Shown piece after piece: positions 1-6,467 of a stretch of DNA of 6,863 bases. Below the pieces are notes generated by a model. The model saw nothing but the letters and a program-made list of their open reading frames with translations, ran no database searches and was not told the origin of the DNA. The stretch is taken from NCBI GenBank assembly GCA_003446375.1, contig DMAW01000104.1, positions 1-6,863 on the forward strand, in the 5' to 3' direction. This DNA is from Eubacteriaceae bacterium. Lineage in GTDB: Bacteria; Bacillota; Clostridia; Eubacteriales; Alkalibacteraceae. The stretch's first letter is position 1. Each line of letters opens with the position of its first letter. The translations under genes and the position numbers were made by a program.

Positions 1-1006
1 ATTTTTTCTCTGTTGGGTAAAATACATTTGAAATCAATTTGTAAATAGTTACAGGTTCCATAGTGTAATGGATGTAGTGAAATCTATCTTTAAGTTTTTG
101 CACGTCTTCTGTTAGCGTTTTTGCCCAGTGTTCTAAATGCCTATGTGTAACTATCAACAAGTAAAAAGGCAGTTCCTGAGTTATGTGGGCTACTTCTTGT
201 AGGATGTCTAATGGTGCTCCAGGTTTAAAAAATTCAGAAAATTCATCCCAAATAAACAATATCTTGTCTATGGAGCTTCTTTCTGATAATTCACGGATCC
301 AATCCTTGAATTTTTCAATTGAGAACCTAAATATGGTTATCCCCTCTTTTTCAAGAACATTTAATAATCTCTCTACAAAATCTAAATCAATGTCTTCTTC
401 ATTTAATTTCATCTTAATCTCTTCGACGCAAGATACCTCCTTTAAATCAGCTCTATTCTTTTCGATGAGCATATTCCAGTTTATAACCTTATCATCAATA
501 CGTTCGCGCAAAAGTTCGATTTCGGTTTTATTTGGTTTGTAACTTCCAGATTCATTACAATAATCTTTGTAATATTTGTATATCGTTTCTTGGATTTCCA
601 ATAATAATCTTTCAGGTGTTCTTATGTAGCCAGATCCACTTTTGAAGACTACAAGTATCTTTTCTCTTTCTCTAAGTGCTTGAAGTTTTTTTACAAGATT
701 TGAAGATAAATTACGCCTTTTTGTATAATCTTCTACCTCCCCAATGTCATCTTCGAGTAAGTGTTTGATTACAAAAATAGCATGAGTCTTTCCTGTACCA
801 TATGGTCCGTAGATCCAGATTGATTTTGCATCATCTTTGTTAGCTCTTTCAAGAGCTTTTATCACCTTTTCAAATACTTCTTCAAATTTCTCGTGAGGAA
901 TAAATGTTTTCCACAAATCTTTATACTCCCTGTCCACTTCTTCATTGAATACTGCTACAAAATCCTTGTCTATTTGTAAATAATCTGCATACTTTCCTTC
1001 GAACAT
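1..1006 (-). CDS. P-loop ATPase, BrxC/SspC-like (3' end outside window)
   Basis: The N-terminal 335 residues are visible; the gene continues beyond the left edge. A Walker A motif GPYGTGKT lies at residues 67-74 and a Walker B motif ILFIWDEF at 249-256. A sensor-like strand LLIVTHR follows at 283-289. The long charged insert between the A and B motifs (about residues 85-245) and the N-terminal stretch before the P-loop fit the large ATPases of BREX (BrxC/PglY) and of Ssp phosphorothioation systems (SspC), which are thought to couple ATP hydrolysis to the modification/defence complex on DNA. The start is ATG at 1006, preceded by the ribosome binding site GAGGTGG seven bases upstream. The gene lies 84 bases after the PAPS-reductase-family gene on the same strand, so co-transcription is likely. 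The ATPase fold is clear; the BrxC/SspC assignment rests mainly on the neighbour. Alternatives are a DptF-like or another unclassified defence ATPase. Confidence 0.75.
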   Translation of the reverse strand, partial: MFEGKYADYLQIDKDFVAVFNEEVDREYKDLWKTFIPHEKFEEVFEKVIKALERANKDDAKSIWIYGPYGTGKTHAIFVIKHLLEDDIGEVEDYTKRRNLSSNLVKKLQALREREKILVVFKSGSGYIRTPERLLLEIQETIYKYYKDYCNESGSYKPNKTEIELLRERIDDKVINWNMLIEKNRADLKEVSCVEEIKMKLNEEDIDLDFVERLLNVLEKEGITIFRFSIEKFKDWIRELSERSSIDKILFIWDEFSEFFKPGAPLDILQEVAHITQELPFYLLIVTHRHLEHWAKTLTEDVQKLKDRFHYIHYTMEPVTIYKLISNVFYPTEKK

Positions 1007-1013
1007 CCCCAAA

Positions 1014-1021
1014 CCACCTCT
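1014..1021 (-). promoter_or_regulatory. Ribosome binding site of the ATPase gene
   Basis: On the minus strand AGAGGTGG lies seven bases before the ATG at 1006 and matches the anti-Shine-Dalgarno end of archaeal 16S rRNA. It fixes the start of the ATPase and argues against extending the protein upstream in another frame. Confidence 0.7.
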
Positions 1022-1090
1022 CCCCAACGTAGTACTTTAGAAATCCTCAAAAATGTTCTGTAATCTCTTATTGCCATAATGTTATGGAAT

Positions 1091-3427
1091 TCAATCATAC
1101 TCAACACCTGCATACAGTTTCAAAACGTCCATACTATTCTTTGTTGGATTTAAATTTATATTATCTAAATCTGCTACCAATTCAACGTTTATCCAGTTTT
1201 TCCCATATAGCTCCTCTAATCCAATTAAAATTTTTTCTAATAATGTCTTAGGTATACCAAAAAGTTTATACGGACCCTCTATTGCAGAAGCTTCGTATAA
1301 TTCAGAAACAGTAAAGTGATATCTGCTGGTTTTTTCAGAGTATCTATATAAACTATATAGGACTGCTAACTGATGGAGATTCTTTAAATCAGATTCATTT
1401 GTTAGTCCTATTTTCTCTATGGCAGTTGTAGTTTTGCCTCTTTTAACTGGAACACCAATTTTAAGTTCTCTACCAAGTGGAGTATAATCAAAAAGCTGAA
1501 CTAATTCCAATATCGCGTTTTTTCTAGTTCTTACTCTATACTCTTCCCCTAAAGTTTGGATCAATTCTTCCCTATTATAAGCCCTACCCCACGGAATTCT
1601 TTGGACATACCATTCGATTAATGGAGAGTTTCTAACCAAATTCGTCCAAATAATTGCCCAAGTAAAAAGATCGCTTGCGCCAATCTCTCTTAGGGGTTCT
1701 CCAGTTTTTGACAAAATTATTTTGTTACCTTTCACTTCAAGTATCTCCGAATCAGTAAGCCACAACCTCATTGATATTTTTTGGATAGGCCCTAGCTTGT
1801 TTTCTATCCACCACTTGTCTGTATCAGAAAAAAACTCCTCTAACCACTCCTTTCGCATCCCAAATGTCCTATATCTAGCGATATTGTTCATACTTTTCAC
1901 CACCTTACTTTCCCTATAGGAATCTGCAACAATACAACCCCTATCTATGAATGTCAAACATCTGTAGCAATTTTTACATTTCTTTTCATCAATTCTAATT
2001 TTATCTCTTTCGATTTTAATTGCAGACGATGGACACTCAATTTCGCAAGTTCCACACCTAATACAATAAGCAGATTTATATGAAACATTTTTAATATAAA
2101 ATAAGTCATCATTTTTTATTTTAGATGTGAATTTTATTTTTATGTTATTTCCAGTTTTTTGCCACTTGAATGGGTATTGTATACCTTTTATCTCGATATA
2201 ACCTGAAGGATTTCCAACTACAACTTTACCGAGTGTTTTTATCCACTCAAACCAGTTTTCATTGGGAGTATTTATTGAGATTACGGTAGCTTTATCTTTT
2301 TCTTCGGTTATATTTACTTTGTCTGCCAAATTTAAGCCTTTATTCCCTACTCTCTTTTTCCAAACCCCTTCTTTTACGAATTCTTTTAGTTCACTACCTT
2401 TACATCTTCTATCTCTTGCATACTTTTCAATCACTTCTAAATACGGTTTGATTTCATCTCTGAACTTCAACCATAAAATTGCTTCCTTCCAGTAAGACTC
2501 AAAAGGACAAACAGCACAACCAACTCTCACGATACCATATCTGTATAATTTATTAAGCGGCAGATCTCTCATAAAAATATAAAGATAAACCATTGCAGAA
2601 TTCCAATCGATAATAGGGTGGATATTAATTTGTTGAAGATGTTTTCCTCTACTAATATGAGATAGCTTTGCTCTTGTTAAACTTTCATCCCCTCTTATTC
2701 CATCATAAAGTAAAATTTTTGGAGTTTCTTTTTTTATTAACTCTTGTATTAATTTTATTGTTGGGACTGTTTTGTAAATTGTACAACACCATCTATGGAT
2801 TTTACTTGGAACTCCAACTTCTCTCCACATTTCAATGGCTGGTTTTTCGTATCGTGAAACTAAAAACATAAGATTGGAATATTTTTTCTTAATTTTTTCA
2901 ATAAACTCGTAAGTTGGAGAAAGTTCCATAGTTGTATCATTAAATACCACAATATATTCATCGGGAGATAATACTCTTTGGACGAGGTCAAGAAGAACTG
3001 TTGAATCTTTACCCCCACTAAAAGCAACAACTGTTTTATCAATTTTATTTTTGTATTTTACATACATCTCGCTAATGAAATCAAGTGTTGTGTGTGCAAC
3101 ACTCTCTATAATCTCAATATTCTCTTTAACCATTTTATCAACGTCAACAGGCTCAATACTTAGTCCTTCTTTAAAGATGTGGAGTTTAGGATACTCATAG
3201 AATCCTCCGCCAGATGCCTGCGCGACTTTTTCTCCATTATAGAAGTAACTTCTACCAACACTCCAAAGGAGTGGTTCCTCAGATTTTGGATAATCCCAGT
3301 ATTTACCGAATCCTAGTATATCGAGTTCTTCGTAAAATACAGGTCTTACCATAGAAGCAACGTCTCCGTCTCCAGAAGGCAATAACTTTATACCTCCTGT
3401 TTTGTTGTCCCATTTTACACTGTACAT
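1091..3427 (-). CDS. PAPS-reductase-fold / dicluster ferredoxin / DUF4007-like fusion (BrxP or SspD-SspB-like)
   Basis: This 778-residue protein has three parts. Residues 1-110 resemble the N-terminal extension of archaeal PAPS-reductase-family proteins. Residues 130-330 are an ATP pyrophosphatase domain with the PP-loop SGGKDS (137-142) and cysteine pairs C214/C215 and C304/C307, the pattern by which DndC-type enzymes hold an Fe-S cluster. Residues 452-500 are a ferredoxin with two CX2CX2C sets (C455, C458, C461, C465-Pro; C484, C487, C490, C498). Residues 512-778, beginning around ARYRTFGMRKEWL, resemble DUF4007, the domain I recall for SspB of Ssp systems. DndC/SspD enzymes activate the DNA backbone for sulfur insertion; BrxP of type 4 BREX belongs to the same superfamily. 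The start is ATG at 3427 with no ribosome binding site but a TATA-like box about 33 bases upstream, so the mRNA is probably leaderless. The gene is AT-rich compared with the right half of the window. An ordinary sulfur-assimilation reductase is less likely because of the C-terminal region and the ATPase neighbour. Confidence 0.8.
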   Translation of the reverse strand: MYSVKWDNKTGGIKLLPSGDGDVASMVRPVFYEELDILGFGKYWDYPKSEEPLLWSVGRSYFYNGEKVAQASGGGFYEYPKLHIFKEGLSIEPVDVDKMVKENIEIIESVAHTTLDFISEMYVKYKNKIDKTVVAFSGGKDSTVLLDLVQRVLSPDEYIVVFNDTTMELSPTYEFIEKIKKKYSNLMFLVSRYEKPAIEMWREVGVPSKIHRWCCTIYKTVPTIKLIQELIKKETPKILLYDGIRGDESLTRAKLSHISRGKHLQQINIHPIIDWNSAMVYLYIFMRDLPLNKLYRYGIVRVGCAVCPFESYWKEAILWLKFRDEIKPYLEVIEKYARDRRCKGSELKEFVKEGVWKKRVGNKGLNLADKVNITEEKDKATVISINTPNENWFEWIKTLGKVVVGNPSGYIEIKGIQYPFKWQKTGNNIKIKFTSKIKNDDLFYIKNVSYKSAYCIRCGTCEIECPSSAIKIERDKIRIDEKKCKNCYRCLTFIDRGCIVADSYRESKVVKSMNNIARYRTFGMRKEWLEEFFSDTDKWWIENKLGPIQKISMRLWLTDSEILEVKGNKIILSKTGEPLREIGASDLFTWAIIWTNLVRNSPLIEWYVQRIPWGRAYNREELIQTLGEEYRVRTRKNAILELVQLFDYTPLGRELKIGVPVKRGKTTTAIEKIGLTNESDLKNLHQLAVLYSLYRYSEKTSRYHFTVSELYEASAIEGPYKLFGIPKTLLEKILIGLEELYGKNWINVELVADLDNINLNPTKNSMDVLKLYAGVEYD

Positions 3428-3453
3428 GCTTATGGTTTCTTTATTTAGTTAGG

Positions 3454-3465
3454 ATTTAAATATTA
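3454..3465 (-). promoter_or_regulatory. TATA-like promoter of the defence-type operon
   Basis: The minus strand reads TAATATTTAAAT here, centred about 33 bases before the ATG at 3427. Transcription starting about 26 bases downstream would give a leader of only a few bases, which fits the missing ribosome binding site. The flanking BRE is poor (not purine-rich), so confidence is moderate. Confidence 0.45.
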
Positions 3466-3503
3466 CGGAAAAGTAAGTCCCAAAAGCATTCCAAGTGCTG
3501 TGA
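3466..3503. other. Probable junction between AT-rich defence block and host-like sequence
   Basis: Base composition changes here from AT-rich (genes at 1-3427) to balanced. The right side starts abruptly inside an LTD coding sequence: in its frame there are stops at 3474-3476 (TAA) and 3501-3503 (TGA) and no start codon before 3624. No clear direct repeat, integrase gene or tRNA is visible at the junction, so the mechanism of insertion is unknown and the exact breakpoint is only estimated. Confidence 0.45.
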
Positions 3504-3842
3504 AACCTAACAGCCGTCAGAATCAAAACCATCCACTACGATGCCTGCGGTGCAGCTGACGACAGAGAATGCCTCAACGATGAATACGTCGTAATAGAGA
3601 ACACGGGCAGCGTTGCAGTCAACATGCAGGGCTGGATTCTCAAGGACGAGGCAAATCACCGCTTCGAGTTTCCCTACTTCACCCTCAATTCGGGTAAGAC
3701 TGTAACAGTCCACACTGGCAGGGGCAGCGATACATCAACCGACCTCTACTGGAACAGAGGAACAGCTGTGTGGAACAACGACCCCGACACTGCCTACCTT
3801 TACGACTCTTCAGGCAACCTCATCGACAGCTACAGCTACTAA
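3504..3842 (+). pseudogene. Lamin-tail-domain (LTD) protein remnant, 5' truncated
   Basis: Reading on from the in-frame TGA at 3501, about 112 codons match a whole lamin tail domain: a first strand VRIKTIHYDACG, LNDEYVVIENTG, QGWILKDEANHRFEFP, TVTVHTGRGS, TDLYWNRGTAVWNND, and the end AYLYDSSGNLIDSYSY. LTD proteins of prokaryotes are usually exported, with the immunoglobulin-like LTD at the C-terminus behind a signal peptide and other domains. None of that is present. No ATG, GTG or TTG occurs in frame between the TGA and the ATG at 3624, and a start there would remove the first strands of the fold. It is therefore best read as the C-terminal remnant of a larger gene whose 5' part was lost when the sequence to the left was acquired. 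Codon use is GC-richer than in the defence genes. Confidence 0.75.
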
Positions 3843-3862
3843 TATTCTCATAATAAATAATC

Positions 3863-3876
3863 AAAAAGCTTATATG
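3863..3876 (+). promoter_or_regulatory. BRE/TATA promoter of the structured RNA
   Basis: AAAAAG (3863-3868, BRE-like) is followed directly by CTTATATG (3869-3876, TATA box). The box centre is about 24 bases before G3896/G3897, where the closing helix of the RNA begins. This is the standard archaeal TATA-to-start spacing. No coding sequence follows on this strand, so the promoter appears to serve the RNA alone. Confidence 0.7.
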
Positions 3877-3895
3877 CTTCAGCACCAACTACATT

Positions 3896-4030
3896 GGTCG
3901 CAGGGCAGTCAGGGCCGAGGAGTGGCAGGTAACATGGAACCCTGAGGGTAAAACCTCAGGTTCTGATGTGCTTTGCTTAAGCCCTGAAGGGAAACCGGAA
4001 GGGCTGCCAAGGCTCTGGCCCAGATGCGAC
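3896..4030 (+). ncRNA. Structured non-coding RNA, family not recognised
   Basis: About 135 nt that fold into nested helices. P1 is GTCGCA (3897-3902) with TGCGAC (4025-4030). P2 is GGGCC (3912-3916) with GGCCC (4017-4021). P3 is TGGCAG (3923-3928) with CTGCCA (4004-4009). P3 closes a three-way junction. Hairpin P4 (3932-3969) has ACAT/ATGT and a 10-bp GAACC-CTGAGG/CCTCAGGTTC stem with one bulged C and the loop GTAAAA. Hairpin P5 (3980-4005) has AGCCCT/AGGGCT, an internal loop GAA/GGA able to form tandem sheared G-A pairs, and GG-GAAA-CC with a GNRA tetraloop. P3 and P5 share two bases, so one of them is shortened. The GNRA loop and G-A pairs exist only on the plus strand, which agrees with the promoter. 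I find no RNase P core (GAGGAAAGTCC), SRP helix-8, 5S rRNA or tRNA motifs. An H/ACA-type guide (ACA directly after P1) is possible but fits poorly. Confidence 0.75.
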
Positions 4031-4090
4031 AAACATTTTAAAACATTTGTCTCCATTAAAACAAAACAAAAAATATGTAAAATGTTTGTC
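4028..4090. repeat. 12-bp inverted repeat with a third imperfect copy
   Basis: GACAAACATTTT (4028-4039) is repeated exactly in inverse orientation as AAAATGTTTGTC (4079-4090). A further copy, AAAACATTTGTC (4040-4051), differs at two bases and forms a 24-bp near-palindrome with the first. The left copy overlaps the end of the RNA helix P1 and the right copy overlaps the livM stop. It may act in termination of the convergent transcripts or as a protein-binding site. Confidence 0.6.
4058..4073 (-). terminator. Oligo-T terminator of the liv operon
   Basis: The minus strand reads TTTTTTGTTTTGTTTT 16 bases past the livM stop. Archaeal RNA polymerase terminates at such U-rich tracts without needing a hairpin. 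It separates the operon from the convergent RNA gene. Confidence 0.6.
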
Positions 4091-5030
4091 AAATCTGTGT
4101 AATACCCTCAAAACTACTGCTAACTCTTCTTCTAACCTTCTCCCATAGCCCCAGTAATCCTGTGGGGAATAGTAAAATAACAGCTATCAGAATGATTCCA
4201 TAGACAATCATGTGTCCATAGGTTATCGTGACCCTTAGCTGTTCCTCCACTATTCTAAGGATTGCTGCTCCAAGTACCGGGCCAAAGGTTGTTCCCATGC
4301 CTCCAAACACACCCATTGCAAGAACAGCTAGTGCTATTCCGACATTAAACGCAATTTCAGGATTTACGAATGCGATGTAGTGTACGTAGTAGGCCCCAAT
4401 CACACCCGGAAATATCGATGACAGTGTAAAGATTAGCAGAATGGTTTTTGTTACGTTAATTCCTATCGTTTTAGCAACGGTTTCGTTGTTTGCAATTACC
4501 TTCATTGCATAGTAAAGCCTTGACCTTTCTAATAGAAGTGAGGTCGTTATGGTTACGAGACATATTAAAAGGGCTAAAGAGTAGGCGGCGTAGATGTTTC
4601 CGCCAAATAGTGGTTCATCAAGGGTTATGCCTCCTGCTCCTCCTGTGTAATCGCTTAATTGGAGAACGGCGATGTGGATAAAGCCCGCAAAAGCTAGAGT
4701 TGCAATGGCGAAATACATACCTCTAAGTCTTAGAGTGGCCAAACCAAGTAAGAATGCAGCCATAGCAGAAGCAAATCCACCGGCAACCATCCCGACGAGT
4801 GGGTTCACCCCTTTCAGATAGAGCAATACTGACACATAGGCACCGATTCCGAAAAACGCGTGATGAGCAAATGATATCTGGCCAGTTCTTGCAAGAATGT
4901 CCCAGCTCAGGGCAAGAGAGGCGTAGAGGAAGATTACGATGAGTAGGTCGAGGTAGTAGGTGGAGGACAGGAAAAGTGGTAGAACTATGAAGAATACGAA
5001 GAATAGGATTGAAATATGGATTCCCCTCAT
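4089..5030 (-). CDS. livM: LIV-type ABC transporter permease LivM
   Basis: This 313-residue polytopic membrane protein is one of the two channel subunits of a branched-chain-amino-acid-family (HAAT) importer. It shows the LivM motifs GQISFAHHAFFGIGAY (50-65), TGGAGGI (129-135) and GGMGTTFGPVLGA (243-255). The cytoplasmic EAA-type coupling loop, about residues 168-200 (RLYYAMKVIANNETVAKTIG), docks on the ATPase subunits in this family. Around eight or more hydrophobic segments alternate with short loops, and the basic C-terminus follows FPTGLLG. Length is normal for LivM. The start ATG at 5030 follows GGTGAGG, which overlaps the livH stop; the livH stop and this start are six bases apart, so translation is probably coupled. 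It is the last gene of the operon, so LivG, LivF and LivK must be encoded upstream of the window or elsewhere. The substrate may be amino acids or, as for other HAAT systems, amides or aromatic or dicarboxylic acids. Confidence 0.92.
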   Translation of the reverse strand: MRGIHISILFFVFFIVLPLFLSSTYYLDLLIVIFLYASLALSWDILARTGQISFAHHAFFGIGAYVSVLLYLKGVNPLVGMVAGGFASAMAAFLLGLATLRLRGMYFAIATLAFAGFIHIAVLQLSDYTGGAGGITLDEPLFGGNIYAAYSLALLICLVTITTSLLLERSRLYYAMKVIANNETVAKTIGINVTKTILLIFTLSSIFPGVIGAYYVHYIAFVNPEIAFNVGIALAVLAMGVFGGMGTTFGPVLGAAILRIVEEQLRVTITYGHMIVYGIILIAVILLFPTGLLGLWEKVRRRVSSSFEGITQI

Positions 5031-5036
5031 GCTGCC

Positions 5037-5891
5037 TCACCCGCCCTGAAAGATCTGTAGATTAGGACTAAACATAATTATCGCAAAGAAGACTGCATCA
5101 GCCCATCCCGGCCCGAAGTATCCTTTTACGAATGACTCACTTAGTCCGAGAAGCAGGGATGCCCATATAACTCCATAGAGGTTTCCCAGTCCTGCCACAA
5201 CGATTATGCAGAAGGCTTTGAGGGTCAGGATGTCCCCTACATAAGGTGTTATGTAGCCTATCAGTAGCCAGAAAACTCCTGCAAAAGAACCAAGTGCAAT
5301 GGAGACACCAAAAGTAACTAAATACACTCTATTAACGTCTATCCCAACCAGTGCGGCGCCCTTTGGGTTCTGGCTTACAGCCCTAATCGACTTCCCAGTA
5401 TTTGTTTTAGTCAGGAAAAGGTGTAGAAGCAGGCAAACGGAGAAGGCAACAATCAGAATGGCGGCTGATAGTGAGCCAATCTGGGCAATGCCGAGGGATA
5501 GGGATATGGCCTGATAACTGGTTGAGACAAATCTGACGTTGGAAGACCAGAATAGCTCCATGAGGCTTGAGAGAACCACAGCTATGCCAAACGTCAGAAT
5601 GAGTTGGTTTATGTGCGGAGCATCGAGAACGTGCTTTAAAACCCCTCTATATACTATCGCTCCCAGCACGAATCCTGTTGGTACAGTTATAACCAACGAA
5701 ATCAGTGGATCCAATCCCCAAAGACGCCAGAACCAGTAGGTCAGGTAGGTTGTAAAAATGAGGAGGTTGCCGTGTGAAATGTTGAGTATCCCAAGCACTC
5801 CAACGCTCAGTGCTAATCCAAGAGCAACCATAATATAAATTCCAGAATTGACAAGTCCGTTGACCAATATTTGGACGAAGAATCCATCCAT
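5037..5891 (-). CDS. livH: LIV-type ABC transporter permease LivH
   Basis: This 284-residue membrane permease pairs with LivM to form the transmembrane channel. It carries the LivH signature LGILNISHGNLLIF (33-46), the coupling loop TKTNTGKSIRAVSQNPKGAA (161-180) followed by LVGIDVNRV, and the AGLGNLYGVIWASLLLG segment (233-249). The frame is open back to GTG at 5900, which overlaps the TGA of the flavoprotein gene. I prefer ATG at 5891, because AGGTGA (5897-5902) lies five bases before it and would be covered by a GTG start. The C-terminus is odd: the usual RPxGLFG-like ending is replaced by SPNLQIFQGG. The close packing with livM (stop to start six bases) and with the flavoprotein gene shows one transcription unit. 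Confidence 0.92.
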   Translation of the reverse strand: MDGFFVQILVNGLVNSGIYIMVALGLALSVGVLGILNISHGNLLIFTTYLTYWFWRLWGLDPLISLVITVPTGFVLGAIVYRGVLKHVLDAPHINQLILTFGIAVVLSSLMELFWSSNVRFVSTSYQAISLSLGIAQIGSLSAAILIVAFSVCLLLHLFLTKTNTGKSIRAVSQNPKGAALVGIDVNRVYLVTFGVSIALGSFAGVFWLLIGYITPYVGDILTLKAFCIIVVAGLGNLYGVIWASLLLGLSESFVKGYFGPGWADAVFFAIIMFSPNLQIFQGG

Positions 5892-5896
5892 CAGTC

Positions 5897-5902
5897 TCAC
5901 CT
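5897..5902 (-). promoter_or_regulatory. Ribosome binding site deciding the livH start
   Basis: AGGTGA on the minus strand spans the flavoprotein stop codon and lies five bases before ATG 5891. This supports the ATG over the GTG at 5900 and suggests that termination of the flavoprotein gene helps initiate livH. Confidence 0.6.
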
Positions 5903-6466
5903 GATCTTTTCAAGGAGCCAGTACACATTCTCGGCAAAGTGTTTAACGATCATAATTCCCTCTTCGTCGTTCTTAGCATCCCTTGCTCCCCTCGATCCAG
6001 CAACCATTACATTCCAGTAAATAGACCCTGGAACGATAAAATCGTTAATGAAGAACCAAGAAAGAAGCTGTGTGAAGGCGGTGTTATGTCCAGCCCTCCT
6101 CGCAACTGTGATAGGACCTCCAATCTTCCTTGAAAAGGTCCCTTTTCGGAAGGTGGAGAAGCCCGCTCTCACCAGCAGTGACCATAGCGTCGGATGGACA
6201 TAGCCGTAGTGTACGGGAGAGCCGGCAATTATTGCATCTGCTTCCACCATCTTGTCGAAAACCTCCTTGAAATCATCGCCCTCTTGAACGCACTCTCCCT
6301 CATCCCAACACTTGTAGCACGCTGTGCAAGGGTTTATTCTCTTTTCACGCAACAAAACAATCTCAGTCTCACAACCTTTCTCCCTTAAGTAGTTTAAAGC
6401 TACTTTGACGAAATACTCAGTGTTTGAATCTTCTCTGGGACTCCCAACCAACCCCAAGACCTTCAT
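5897..6466 (-). CDS. Iron-sulfur flavoprotein (Isf-like, NADPH-dependent FMN reductase fold)
   Basis: The 189-residue protein has a flavodoxin-like fold. KVLGLVGSPREDSNTE (2-17) is the FMN phosphate-binding loop. C47, C50, C53 and C59 form the compact CX2CX2CX5C motif that binds the [4Fe-4S] cluster in Isf proteins of methanogens and Archaeoglobus. GSPVHYGYVHP follows as the second flavin-contact region. Isf proteins are cytoplasmic homo-oligomers that pass electrons between ferredoxin-type donors and acceptors including oxygen and peroxide; the physiological partner here is unknown. The frame is open to an ATG at 6499, but ATG 6466 is chosen because AGGTGGTG sits six to seven bases before it and the family starts with MKVLG. 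The start is one base after the stop of the NHL-repeat ORF, and the stop overlaps the livH ribosome binding site. Length is near the usual 190-250. Confidence 0.88.
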   Translation of the reverse strand: MKVLGLVGSPREDSNTEYFVKVALNYLREKGCETEIVLLREKRINPCTACYKCWDEGECVQEGDDFKEVFDKMVEADAIIAGSPVHYGYVHPTLWSLLVRAGFSTFRKGTFSRKIGGPITVARRAGHNTAFTQLLSWFFINDFIVPGSIYWNVMVAGSRGARDAKNDEEGIMIVKHFAENVYWLLEKIR

Positions 6467-6467
6467 A

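Noticed and set aside
183..542. Plus-strand 119-codon ORF, rich in Ser
   Set aside because: It is antisense to the P-loop ATPase, which has Walker A and B motifs in the opposite frame; it has no recognisable domain or ribosome binding site.
3624..3842. Intact small LTD gene starting at ATG 3624
   Set aside because: LTD similarity extends at least 100 bases upstream of this ATG in the same frame, so it is an internal methionine, not a genuine start.
3896..4030. RNase P RNA, SRP RNA, 5S rRNA or a riboswitch
   Set aside because: None of the conserved cores of the first three is present, and there is no gene downstream on the same strand for a riboswitch to control.
3889..4092. Minus-strand 67-codon ORF across the structured RNA
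   Set aside because: It has no protein similarity that I recognise. The same bases form several perfect nested helices and a plus-strand promoter, which explains the sequence better.
4723..5040. Second minus-strand ORF overlapping livM and similar overlaps in livH (5647-5937)
   Set aside because: These are other-frame shadows of the permease genes, with no membrane or domain pattern.
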